64,000 nt of DNA, taken from Laetiporus sulphureus 93-53 (Eukaryota > Basidiomycota > Agaricomycetes > Polyporales > Laetiporaceae). Of the stretch, positions 11,136-21,400 are shown piece by piece. The notes under the pieces were generated by a model that had not been told where the DNA came from, searched no databases, and saw only the letters and a list, made by a program, of their open reading frames with translations. The DNA lies in contig NW_024468510.1 in assembly GCF_001632365.1 (NCBI RefSeq), forward strand, positions 643,600-707,599. The letters are read 5' to 3'. The translations under genes were made by a program, and so were the position numbers. The stretch's first letter is position 1. The number at the start of each line of letters is the position of its first letter.

Positions 11136-11184
11136 GTTATTTGGAACCGGCACCCGGCGCCTCTTCACCCAAGTTCCAAATGAC
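11136..11184. repeat. Hairpin-forming repeat at the junction of the two gene copies
   Basis: Starts GTTATTTGGAAC and ends GTTCCAAATGAC, an inverted repeat that could form a stem of about 10-11 bp around a GC-rich loop containing CCGGCACCCGGCGCC. A second copy of its left arm and loop lies at 12797-12832, where the right arm is changed (GTGGGAAATAG). Confidence 0.75.
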
Positions 11185-11185
11185 A

Positions 11186-12832
11186 AATTTGGCTATTGAC
11201 GTACGGGAATGGCCTGTGCTTACGTGATCCCTAAGTTGCAATTCGGCCCGTTTTGTGCACGGTTCATACGAAATATTGCTTTGGTTCATACGGAATATTT
11301 CCTCCTACGAAATATTGTTTTCATTCCACAACTTGCCCTCATTCGCAATATCCGGCTCCTCAGGCCTCATTGCTTTCTACCTCCTGTCTTCTCTGTGCTG
11401 GACATCCTCATGTCGCTCTCCATGTCGTTCACCAGGTGTATTATTAACGCATTCGATATCTGCTTCACCGGTATGTCTGTCCACTCCTCTGTGGCGATGT
11501 CTGCAGCGCTGATTATATCGTGTCTCCTTCCTTCACAGTCGTCACTCTCGTTGTGTACTACACCTGTTTGTTCTTGTTCATTCCTCCGCTGCCGCCTCTG
11601 CCATCTTCGGTGAACGGGTTACATGATTTGCGTATTCATTATGCTCGTGTCTATAGCACCCTCCCGGTGGGAGGTGACAATTTTAAGCATGTGCGGTCAC
11701 ATCACGTTACGGGCCTGGCTACTCCTCCAGTGGGGGGAGCCAATTGAAGATCTTGCGTCTGTCTTTCCGATGATGTCAGCGGGTTCTCTGTCATGTTCGG
11801 TTCGTCATATTTGCTTTCTATTCATGCAACTGTTACGTTCATCGGTTTGCATCGTCTCCGAGGACACCGACGACTTCCGCGCCATGATGCGCGACACCGG
11901 CACCATACTGTCCGGTTCCGCTGCTGCCAGACTGTTACTCGTCGACGCTTTGTGGCAGCCTAATGACTACGATTCATACACACCACATAGTCAGTGGGAT
12001 GTGGTACTCGACTACATCAGCAACTTACCGGGTTTCGTGATCGAATATGTCATAGATGCATCGGACGAGGAGAATCAGGAGCAACCGTACCCCTGGTTGA
12101 AACAGGGAATGGACCGTATGGCTCGAATCACTGGACCAAACATCTGCGTCGATCTTATGCGTAGCCACAACGAATCGGCCTTCTACCCACTATGCTTCTT
12201 CTGGTCGACCATCATCATGAACGCGATCTCCGCTGATGCAATCGTGTCGGCATACCCCACACATCTTCTCAGCCATCACGGTATTTGCTCATACACCATC
12301 AGTGATTATCGGTAAGGCACTCACTGCAAGGAGAAAGTACGAAGACCGAGGTTTCTCGTTCGACGACATCCGCACCATGTCCTGCACTCACTGGAGCTGC
12401 CCTCACCGGCGACGGTTCTTCTCAGATGATGGATGCCTCAACCTCGTTTTCGACAACGCATGCACCCACACAGTCAGCGATGTTTCATCTCGTGGCGGAT
12501 CAGAGACTTACCCTGCGGTAGGCCATGTACGGCAACAGAACGAGGGCCCAACGTCTGGGCGGGGTCTCGAGATGACATGGAAGAAGTCTGGGACAGCTTC
12601 CCGTAGCTGCAACGTGTATTCATCATTTTACGACAATGCTCGAAGTCATTCGTTTCTTTAAGTGATTCATCCTATTTGGCTCTTGCCTGCGTTGTTGCTG
12701 TTCACCAACATGAGGCTGCAGAGATGTAATGTAGAGCTACGTTCGCATAAGTGATACACACCGCATCTTCCGCTACTGTGATTGAGTTTTCGTGTCATTT
12801 GGAACCGGCGCCCGGCGCCTCTTCAACCAAGT
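11186..12832 (+). pseudogene. Right copy of the duplicated family; nucleotidyltransferase-fold-like protein with a frameshift
   Basis: The main reading frame (in 11623-12315) contains DDFRAMMRDTGTILSGSAAA, a stretch to QPNDYDSYTP, and then MNAISADAIVSAYPTHLLS. The G-S...D-x-D spacing resembles the nucleotidyltransferase-fold pattern hG[GS]x9-13Dh[DE]h. Proteins of this general wording are common in agaricomycete genomes and have no known function, as far as I recall. At about 12296-12320 the frame is lost: this copy has 25 nt where the left copy has 24, and the C-terminal part (KYEDRGF, CTHWSCPHRRRFFSDDGCLNLVFD) continues in the next frame to a stop at 12661. The gene is therefore probably broken, unless a sequencing error or unrecognised splicing repairs it. 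The 5' end is not resolved; ATACGAAATATT-like words occur three times at 11268-11315. Confidence 0.6.
12797..12832. repeat. Second copy of the GC-rich junction repeat
   Basis: ATTTGGAACCGGCGCCCGGC and the following 15 bases match 11139-11173 with two or three differences. It lies about 155 bp upstream of the uL24m start codon and probably marks the right border of the duplicated unit. Confidence 0.75.
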
Positions 12833-12987
12833 GGGAAATAGCTGGTCGCGGACAGGTTCCCGACCGTCTCGCCCGTGACCGCGACGTCGCTTACTTAATC
12901 AGGATTTGCGTTGAGCGTCTCTCCCTACTGCTCCTGCTCTGGACTGGAGCTACTCGCACCCTACCGGATACGTAGGTCTACTTTATC

Positions 12988-14269
12988 ATGGGTTGGACCA
13001 GAGCACAGGTCGCGCAGGCATTCACTGCCAATGGCCTCACTCGAGACTTCCGCCATCTGCTGCCCATTCCTCGCGCGTTGGCCATTCGCCGAACCTGGCA
13101 CGAGAATCCCCTCAATGTAGTCAAGCCGAAGGAACGCATCAAGTACTGGAACATCGTCCCCGGCGACCAGGTTCGCATACGCGGTGACCCCCACGGCACG
13201 CTGTACGAAGTGAACATGATCAACAGGCTCACGAACAGGGTGCTGTTGAGGACGGAGTCGGACAAGGTGCGTCGCGTTCGCTCTGAGGGAAGCACTTATA
13301 ATGAAGAGTGCTGCTGCAGGGTGAAAACCCCGAGGACCAGAAGAAGGGCAAGAATGTGGCTTATTCTAGATGCCAGCTTTTCGTCGGCCAGCACGAGTTC
13401 CCGCCTGAGCTCGGCTCCACGGAACGAAAGTCGCTGCCGTGCGTTTGTTAATTCATATACTATGATGCGTGGTGCCGATGGCAGGGCTGCTATTCAGCGT
13501 GTTTGCAAGGCGGATCACCACTTCGGGTCACTACTATTCACGGCTGCTCCATGGACACACCTGGAAGCGCTGGGCCGTCAGTACAATCCCGCAATTGCCA
13601 CACCTGAATATTGGAGAGAATGAACGTGTGAAAATTCCGTGGCCGAAGCGGGATCCGCGTCTTCACCCGAGAGGTTAGTTTGCTATGTTCCGGTTCAAGG
13701 ACTAATTCATTGATTATATTCTAGCTGGACCTCAGGACACGCCAGACCATACGGCGAAGGAAGTTACGTACTCGGAGCCAAGGCTCCCGATATTTAGCGA
13801 CCCCACTAATCGTCAGCCTGTGCTTGCATCTGAAGACGACTACATCAGACTGATCAGCAAGCCCGGCGACTCTTCGGACTTCAACGACCAACCGGTAGAA
13901 CTCTTCTTGGGGAAGGAGCTCGCAAACCCGCATTCGCGCGCGAAGAAGCAGGCACGCTGGCAGGCACGCAAGGAGTACACGCGGGCGCTGCTGGACCAGT
14001 TCATCGCGGCGGAGATCAAAATCCTGCAGGGCAGGACGCGGCGTGAGGCACGGGCAGAGGCGACGTGGAAGTGGCGACACCATCTGGAGGAGGAGCGCAA
14101 GGCGGAGACGAAGCGGCGATGGAGGGACCGGGGCGGCGAGGCGCGCCTCGTGCGCAAGCAGGCGAGGAAGGAACGCAAGGACCAAAAACAGCGAGAACGG
14201 TTGCGGAACCTCGTTTTGGAGGAGGGGCCGAACCAGATCATCCCGGGTGCACCGAGTCCTGCCGCATGA
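12988..14269 (+). CDS. MRPL40: Mitochondrial large-subunit ribosomal protein uL24m
   Basis: Structural protein of the mitochondrial 54S ribosomal subunit. Exon 1 (12988 to about 13267) gives MGWTRAQVAQAF and the KOW-type core WNIVPGDQVRIRGDPHG, YEVNMINRLTNRVLLR. Exon 2 continues GENPEDQKKGKNVAYSRC and QLFVGQHEFPPELGS. Intron 2 (GTGCGT to ATTCAG) joins KSLP to VFARRITTSG, and intron 3 (GTTAGT to TTCTAG) joins LHPR to AGPQDTPDHTAKEV. The long C-terminal part is Arg/Lys-rich and helical (KKQARWQARKEYTRALLDQF), as in fungal MRPL40, and ends at 14269. The start at 12988 places the family core at the usual distance. Confidence 0.87.
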
Positions 14270-15199
14270 TGAGGGTACGCCCCCGGTCGGTGCTTCGGAA
14301 AGAGTGGCGTGTAAAAGTATGCTGGTCTCCAAGTTTCTCCTCTCAGTGTACGTCACGATCCACTTTAATGACTCATGTGAACATTTAATGTTATTGATAC
14401 AGCTCTGATGAGCGATCTGGTGAGAGATGGAGCGGGTGTGCGATCTTCCGCTTTGAATCCTTCCGAGTGGAGTGAGATGTTCATGACGCCTTCAATGAAC
14501 TTCAGGAATATTTTAGCGTTTCACTCATTGCCGATCAAAGAGGCGTTCGTGAACAGGTATCATCACAAAAGGCTCAAAAGAGTGCGTGCGAGATTGTCAG
14601 AAATCATAGCGGCAAGGAGAGCCACAGGGCATGGAGGATTAATATTTACATACGCAACCGAATTTCGCTAAAACCTCGGTGATCACTGCCACTGCGGGCA
14701 CCCGACGGAATCTTCTTAGGAAGACAACATCGATTGACATCACGACGGTCACGTATCCTCTAAGAGATGATCCGGTTCGTCGAGTAATTATAAATGCGCC
14801 ACAAGACAGGAAGCCTTTCCAAATGATACCACCAAGAACATATATAGTAGGTATCACTCCTGTGTTCGTGCTTTATAGTCGCATGATTGTTTCTCAACCG
14901 TCATGAACGTACACAAATTCATGTCACCAATTGGCAGGAAAAGTTGTGGTACATGAGCGTTTAAATGCAATTGGCAAGCAGGAATCTGCAGGATCCAAAC
15001 ATAGCGAGATTCAATCGGGCGGCGCTTGAAGGTAGCGGGGGCCGTCAGACGCTCGCCTGCTACCGTATACATTGAAATGCATCTAGTTCGACCATATGTC
15101 GTCTTCGATCCTTTCGCCCGCATGCTTACCAGCCAGATGACCAGCTCGCCCCTCTATTCATAACCCTCCAACGCAGCATCAGGTCGTTTTATTCACATC
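14270..15199. other. Intergenic region, no gene supported
   Basis: Open frames at 14408-14671 and 14679-14906 show no recognisable family, no conserved wording and no convincing splice partners. The last 200 bp form the promoter and leader of the MFS gene. Confidence 0.45.
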
Positions 15200-17504
15200 A
15201 TGTCCGGCCGCACTTCTGAGACTTTGAATGCCGACCTAGTAGAGAAGCAACAGCACATGGACAAGGCTTCGGGTCCTGAGAACGGAAGCAGGCACGGTGA
15301 CGACTTAGAGGCTGCCTCGAGCCGTCCGTCCACGGAGGCAGAAGCAGAAGCAGATGACCCGTACGAGGTCACCTTGGGTCCTGAGGACGACCCAAAACAC
15401 TTCTCGCGGTTCAAGAAGTGGATTATCGTACTTGCCATCTGTGACGCTGCGTTATGCGCGACTTTCGCGTCTTCCGTTGTATGCGTCTTCCCTTATTTTT
15501 ATTTTCAATGCACTAAATTGGCCGATGCGTCTGCATGACAGGCGTCTTTTACTGAACGAGGCCTCGCGACAGACCTACATACTGTACATGAAGTTACGAT
15601 CCTGAGTATCAGTCTGTTTGTCGAAGGCCTAGGTACTCTCTTGTTGGCACCCGCCCTGTATTCCAGCTGATTACCGTTACCTTCACACACAGGACTTGGA
15701 CCGCTTCTCTTCTCTCCGCTATCTGAAGTGTTTGGCCGGAACAACGTCTATCGCATATCGTACTTCCTTTTCTGGGTTTTCACATGGCCGGTCGTCTTTC
15801 CACCGGACATAGGTATGCTGTTCTTCCACTGACTCGTTTAGTCGCAGATGATCTGAGATTCTGGTCGCGTTCGTTTCGTTCCAAGAAACCTTCCTCGTGT
15901 TCCGCTTCGTCACGGGGTTCTGTAGCTCTGCTTTCCTCAGTGTGGCCGGCGGAAGCGTGAGCGATCTATTTGTGAATGAGGAAGTTGCAACGTGAGCGCA
16001 CATTCAAACTGTTAGATTCCTCACCGTCAATTTATCGGTTACCAGCCCTATGGGTGTATACACGATGTCACCTTTCCTTGGCCCAGTCATCGGACCACTA
16101 GTTTCCGGGTGAGTCCTTAAGAAAGATACGAACGCATTGTCTTGGCTGACGAAGTGCATGATCAGCTTCATCTGTCAAGTATGTTGAGATCATATGAGAT
16201 GAATCCATGGTTGCTGACTGCGTGGCCCTTTCTTCAGAATACTGATTGGCGTTGGGCGTATAGAGTTCTTCTCATCTGGCAGTTCGTCACTCTTGCACTT
16301 TTAGCGGTAGTGGGTTGCTGTTTCTCCCCTTCTGAATAATATGACATTCATTCTATGATAGTGCGTGCCGGAGACATATGCTCCCATAATCCTCAAGCGA
16401 AAAGCTGCACGGTGCGTTTGATGACCAACATCCTCTTGGACGCTTGGCTTATCATTTACAACGGCAGACTACGCAAGGAGACTGGCAATGACAAGTATTG
16501 GGCACCCCTCGACCGACGAGAGGGGAGCATCGGTCATATGATACTAACGAGCATATATACCCCATTCAGTGAGTTGTTGTACGACCCGTAGGGGAACGCA
16601 GCTAACAGCTACCTAGAGCTCTTGCTGTTTGACCGAATGGCGCTCTCTCTCGATGTTTGGTGTGTATCAGGTGTTATGCAGTCAGCTACTGTGCCTCACC
16701 GCATACATGCTAGGAATGCGCTCATCCTAGGTATTCTGTACCTCACTTTTGAAGCCTTTCCAATTATCTTCGAGAACGGCTTCGGCTTCAACTATCAGGA
16801 AACTGGCATGTCGTTCATCGGTATCGGAGTGGGCATGTGTGCTGCGCTGGCGACGCAGCCGTTGTGGAACAGGTGGGTATATGCGCACTCCCTGTACAAA
16901 ATGTGCCTGTGGACCAACTATATGCGCGCAGATTTCATCGCAAGAAAGCTCAGGAACACGGTGGTGTACTCCCTCCCGAGACTAGGCTCATCATGGGCCA
17001 AGTTGGCGCAGTTCTCGCCCCCATAGGTATGTCCACTCCACCACATCACTTGCCACTCTTATCGACCCGCTTCCGTCCAGCACTGTATTGGCTCGCCTTC
17101 ACGACCTATCCCTCCGTCCCGTGGATCATCCCCATCATCGCGTCGGTGCCATACGGCATGGCAACGTATTACATTTACTCATCCACATTCACGTACCTCG
17201 TGACGGCGTATCGGCCGATAGCGGCGAGTGCGATGGCGAGCAACACCGCGCTGCGGTGCACGTTCGCAGCAGCGTTCCCGTTGTTTGCGGGCGCGATGTA
17301 CGACCGCCTCGGCACGGTGGGCGCGACGGCGCTGCTGGCGGGATTGACGACGGTGATGATGCCGCTGCCGTGAGTAGCTGTATGCTGGCGAGAGTATAGG
17401 ATTTCCTCGTGCTGATTGGATGCGACTTTCTGGGGGTGTGTAGATTTGTCTACTGGAAGTATGGCGCGGAGCTAAGGGCCAAGTCGCGCTTCACTGTCCG
17501 ATGA
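15200..17504 (+). CDS. MFS transporter, DHA1 drug:H+ / polyamine antiporter type
   Basis: Membrane transporter of the major facilitator superfamily, 12-TM type, probably in the plasma membrane. The hydrophilic N-terminus (MSGRTSETLNADLVEKQQ) carries ...EDDPKHFSRFKKWIIVLAI, the usual entry to TM1 in TPO1-like carriers. Later exons give LGPLLFSPLSEVFGRNNVYR (conserved loop 2-3 motif), VFRFVTGFCSSAFLSVAGGS, PMGVYTMSPFLGPVIGPLVSG (antiporter motif C), NTDWRWAYRVLLIWQF, VPETYAPIILKRKAARLRKE, and C-terminal helices including YWLAFTTYPSVPWIIP. At least eight short introns interrupt it. The last exon reads FVYWKYGAELRAKSRF and stops at 17504. The substrate is not predictable from sequence. Confidence 0.87.
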
Positions 17505-17898
17505 TCACGCTGTGAGGTGTTCGAAACGCCGTTTCTCGGCGACACAAGGGACATCTGTGCGACTGCTGCTCCGGATGCATGTTGATTGGCTAGAGGACTA
17601 AAGAGGCGAGCACAGCCAATTAGATTTTACCATGCTGCAATTTCACCTTGTATTAATTAGGATTGTATTTCAAGTGCCGCTGTCGGCGCAGCCCTCGAAC
17701 CAATCAGCGTTTGCCCCACGCCATTGGCAGCCACATTAATTGCTTGCGACAAGGAGCAAAGCGGACAGCAACGAAAAATCGGTGATTGAACGGAGCCGGG
17801 AAATCTCGGGGGGCATGGCACTGGCTGCTTGACCACCGTTAAAGGCAGACAGCGGCTGAGGGCACGATCCCCACATCCCCACCCGCCCTACCCTCACC
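17505..17898. other. Intergenic promoter region of the cytochrome oxidase subunit gene
   Basis: No gene seen. Several CCAAT/ATTGG words occur (for example near 17583, 17618, 17700 and 17725), which is compatible with HAP-complex control of a respiratory gene; this is inference. Confidence 0.4.
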
Positions 17899-18250
17899 AT
17901 GATCGCCGCTCGCGCCAGCCTTCCTCTCCGCCGGGCAGTTGCCCGCTCACCCGTTGCGCAGCCAATGCGCTTCTCGCATGCTCACGCCGGTCCCGGGGTA
18001 CGAGGCCCTTTCCTCATCATCACGAGACACAGAGACCTCTGACCTCGACACCACCAGACCGTTCCATTCAACGGCAAGTCGCCCTGGTTCGGGCTCCAGC
18101 TCGTCTCCTACCTTGGCCTCGGCTTCGTCCTCCCCTTCGTCGCAGCGGCATACCAGCTGTGCGTGGTTTGATTTCTTGTTGTGTGCTGTGTGAGAAGTGA
18201 GCTGACTCGGTTCGGCGGTTTGCAGGAAGAAGTCCACCGCTAGCACGTGA
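17899..18250 (+). CDS. COX8: Cytochrome c oxidase subunit of the COX7C family (yeast Cox8)
   Basis: Small single-span subunit of complex IV in the mitochondrial inner membrane. Three exons: 17899-17997, 18058-18158 and 18226-18250. The product begins with an Arg-rich presequence (MIAARASLPLRRAVARSP), followed by FSHAHAGPG, then TVPFNGKSPWFGLQLVSYL, one transmembrane helix (GLGFVLPFVAAAYQL) and KKSTAST at the end. Both introns have clean GTACGA/GTGCGT donors and CAG acceptors and keep frame. The length of about 74 residues including the presequence fits the family. The open frames in other phases of this region are too short to show it, so it is easily missed. Confidence 0.85.
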
Positions 18251-18482
18251 ACTGCTGCACACGGGATAGACGGGCATAGATGGGGAGCATAGAGCTTATA
18301 GAACCTATAGAGCTGTCTGTCTGCTGCACAGCCATTATCATTATATCGAACTTGGATGTACGTCTCTGCATTTCTTTGAGCGACCCGCGACACCAGCGGC
18401 GGCGACATGGAAAAAGGGACGACAGGCAGCCATCGTTCAGTCATAACTTCAGCGATGTATTCCCTACAGTCGACGCATTGAT
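18251..18482. other. Convergent 3' region
   Basis: Lies between the 3' ends of the COX7C-family gene (+) and the Dicer-like gene (-). No gene seen. Confidence 0.5.
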
Positions 18483-21400
18483 TTACTCTTCCTCGTACCC
18501 AAGCTCAGCTCTGTCAACGTTCGTTTTCTTGCCCTTCTGGCTCTGCTGCGAGGTAGCGCGGCAATCGCACGTGCGCGCCATGAAACTTGTGTCACCGTTC
18601 AACGCGTCAAGGGCGTGCAAAGCGGCGCTGCTTCTGGCAGCAACGACGTTAGCGCCTTCACCGTGAGCTAATACGATGCCATGCACGATGACTGCAAAAC
18701 ACTCGTGAATCTCTGAACCGTCCTGGACAAAAGCAAGCATACCATCGCAACGAGTCTGCTTTTTTCTCTCCTTGACGATACTATGCCGCTGGCATCCGTA
18801 CGACGTAAGCAGCTCGTACAGTGTCGCAATAGGCTGCGGCCACAGAGTCTGTATCCGCACGTAGCGGTCGTAGAATGGCTTCATCACTTCGTCGAACAGT
18901 ACCGTGACGTTTTCCTCCGCAAAATCATCCGAGACGTACAGCGCGGCGATGACGGATTCAACGATGTCAGATAGAACCTAAACCAAGGCAAGTCTCTTCA
19001 GAATGGATGACGTCGACCGATCACCAGTTACCTACCTTTGGCGGCTCGAGTGTAGTCCAGTACTGCTTCGGCTCTCTACGCTCATCGGCTGCAGCACGGT
19101 GCTCCTTGTTCTGCAGCACACGCAATTGGCTGACGTATGCTCGAATTGCGGAGTCAATCTCCTTGGAGTTATGCCGTAAATGCTTGTGCAGGCCGATCTC
19201 TACACAGAGAGCCGCGAGTGCGTGCATCGATACCATCGCGCTCTGTGACATGCATCAGCAATCGTGCTTGGCGATGGAAGGCTGCACTTGCCCTGAGCAG
19301 CGAGAGGTCTCCAGGCATGAGCGTCGGATGGCAGTGATAGATGTGTCGGACGGCGACTAATACGGAGGTGTGAATGAGCGCATCTCAAACCTGTTGGATT
19401 GACTCACGGACGTCCAGCACAGCATCCCCAATGAACTCGAGCCGATCATACCTGGTGAAGCCATAGCCTTCAATAGATGCATGAGTCTAGGGGAACCCAA
19501 TGTGAGCTTGGGCCATGCAGACAAAGCTCAATTTCATCACCAGTGCACACGCAAGCAATTGTGGTTTCTTGAAACGACAATGCAAAAGGCCTTCCACGGC
19601 TTGCACAATGCCCGCGGGAAGGGCATCCGTCACATGAGAAAGCGGGACAGATGCCTTGAAAGCGAAATCCGACCATCGTTCCACTAGTGGCACACCTACA
19701 TGAAGAGCCTTAGCGACTCTCAGGGCTACAGACTGTCCTCCGCTGATGTAGGCCGCGCCTACGAGGGATTCGACAACGTCTGCGACGGTCTGTATGCAAT
19801 CAGGTGATTCAACATGGGGAACGCAATCTATGCGAAGGATCCTGACCTTGGCTCCGAGCCATTGGATGTCGTAATCGTCCTCTTGCTTCTTCCTCTTGCT
19901 TCGTTTCCCAGACGGTTTAGGCTGATCTCCCTGCGACTTGTTCTGTATTGTTACAGGAACTCCATCGTCTTCAGCTCTTGAAGATACAGGAGGGACAGGC
20001 TGCCACAATCTCGCCATGAATGGCTTGCTTTGAATATATGGTGGCAGCCCAGCTTCATTCGCTCCGGACAGCAGGGCCTCGTTGCTGACAATGTCTCTCC
20101 GTGATGGGTGTAGCGCACCCTGTGGAGCCGATGGCATGGTTACGAAGCAGTAGATGGAAGCCAGCTGCTTCAAGAAGGCGTCGCCTATGCATAACACCTA
20201 TGTCATCCACCGACAGCTGGAACACATGACTACTTGCCTATGAACTCCAGGCGCTCATAGTCGAACTCGGCATTCGCAGAAGGAGTGGTCAATGCAACTA
20301 AAAGCTGCCGCTCATTGACAGAATTCTGGAAGAACCTTGCGTTGAGCTCCTTCACCAGTAATTGATCGTCAACCCTTCGCATGATGGACGGCATCAGGAG
20401 CATTGTCCGGAATGTGCTGTAAATCGTGACTGTTGAGCGGCTCAGTTGACAGACAATGTAAATGAAGATACCTTGCTGGGATCGTGGACTTCGAGCACAG
20501 CTCCGGAATCAAGTCTAGTGCTAATAAGTGTACCGACTGCTGGCTGCAATGCAGAAACTCACATTTCACCGGTGGCTTCGAGTCAGTCTGCATCTTGACG
20601 TTCGGAGTGAGGTAGCTGACTCCAGAGGGCATGCGTGCGACCTCAATAAGCGGCTGATGTTCATCTTTGAGTCCTTGGAAGTCCTTGATACGCGCTCTAC
20701 AATATCCGAGAAAGCTCGCATATTCTGCCTCGCGCTGTAATCCCATTAAACTGCTGTCCGCCTCATCGCATAGTCGAACATGACTCACAGGACTATCATC
20801 GGCTTTGCTCAACGGACTCAGATCATGCCTGACCTTCTTCACAAAGAATCGATTCGTGAACTCTGCACGTCTATCTTGCACGACGGAGTCTCCCTCGATA
20901 GAATCTCCGTTATCCGACAGCAGCGGTACAATGAAATTGTCTGCGGCGAGTCTGACCAGCTCCCAAGGGATGTATTTCGCAATGGATGGATGTTGTCCCA
21001 GACCATAGAACCGTCGTAAGATCTCCTCGGCACCCTTGCGCAGAGGAGCAAGAAAGTATGGCATATCGTCCGCGGAGTAAGCGAGCGGCTTGTTGGTAAT
21101 CGCCCTGCACACTCGTTCAGTGTATCGATGTAGAAGAGAGAGATGCTCGTCACTGATGTCAAGCGCTCCGGCTCTAGCAAACTGTGCGACGGCCGTGAAA
21201 GTGGCAGGAAATATGGAGAAGCTTGCCAGTTCAGGAAGCGCTCTCCTGGTGAGTAGAAGGATTGGAGCGTGGTCATCCTCCTGCACGTTGCTGAGGGATA
21301 CGATCGTTGAGTACAGGCGCCCTTGAAAGCTCTTTCCGCAGTTCGTCCAAAAGTCTGGTCGCTTCTTAAAACAGCGATAAGTATTGGCGGACATTACGGC

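Larger units (their letters stand above)
8979..11175 (+). pseudogene. Left copy of a tandemly duplicated fungal gene family (broken)
   Basis: This block matches the block at 11186-12832 in its first and last parts. Both begin AATTTGGCTATTGAC, followed by GCTTACGT, and both end with ATTTGGAACCGGC. Near 10139-10239 the translation reads IVMNVITADTIIPAY, which parallels IIMNAISADAIVSAY of the right copy. After the MITE the reading continues KGKYQGREF, then C-H-H-stop-G-C-P, then LFFDSGCLNLAFD, matching the right copy's KYEDRGF, CTHWSCP and FFSDDGCLNLVFD. The conserved Trp codon TGG is TGA here (near 10886). With the MITE and the nonsense codon this copy cannot make the full protein. The centre (about 9400-10100) shows no clear match to the nucleotidyltransferase-like core of the right copy. 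Confidence 0.65.

Noticed and set aside
11186..12832. LTR retrotransposon remnant formed by the repeated ends
   Set aside because: The repeated ends do not begin TG and end CA, there is no primer-binding site or polyprotein motif, and the shared parts include coding sequence in the interior.
19487..20197. 236-residue minus-strand open frame as a separate small RNase III gene
   Set aside because: It lacks the first half of the catalytic signature, which is supplied by the upstream exon across the GC-AG intron; it is part of the Dicer-like gene.
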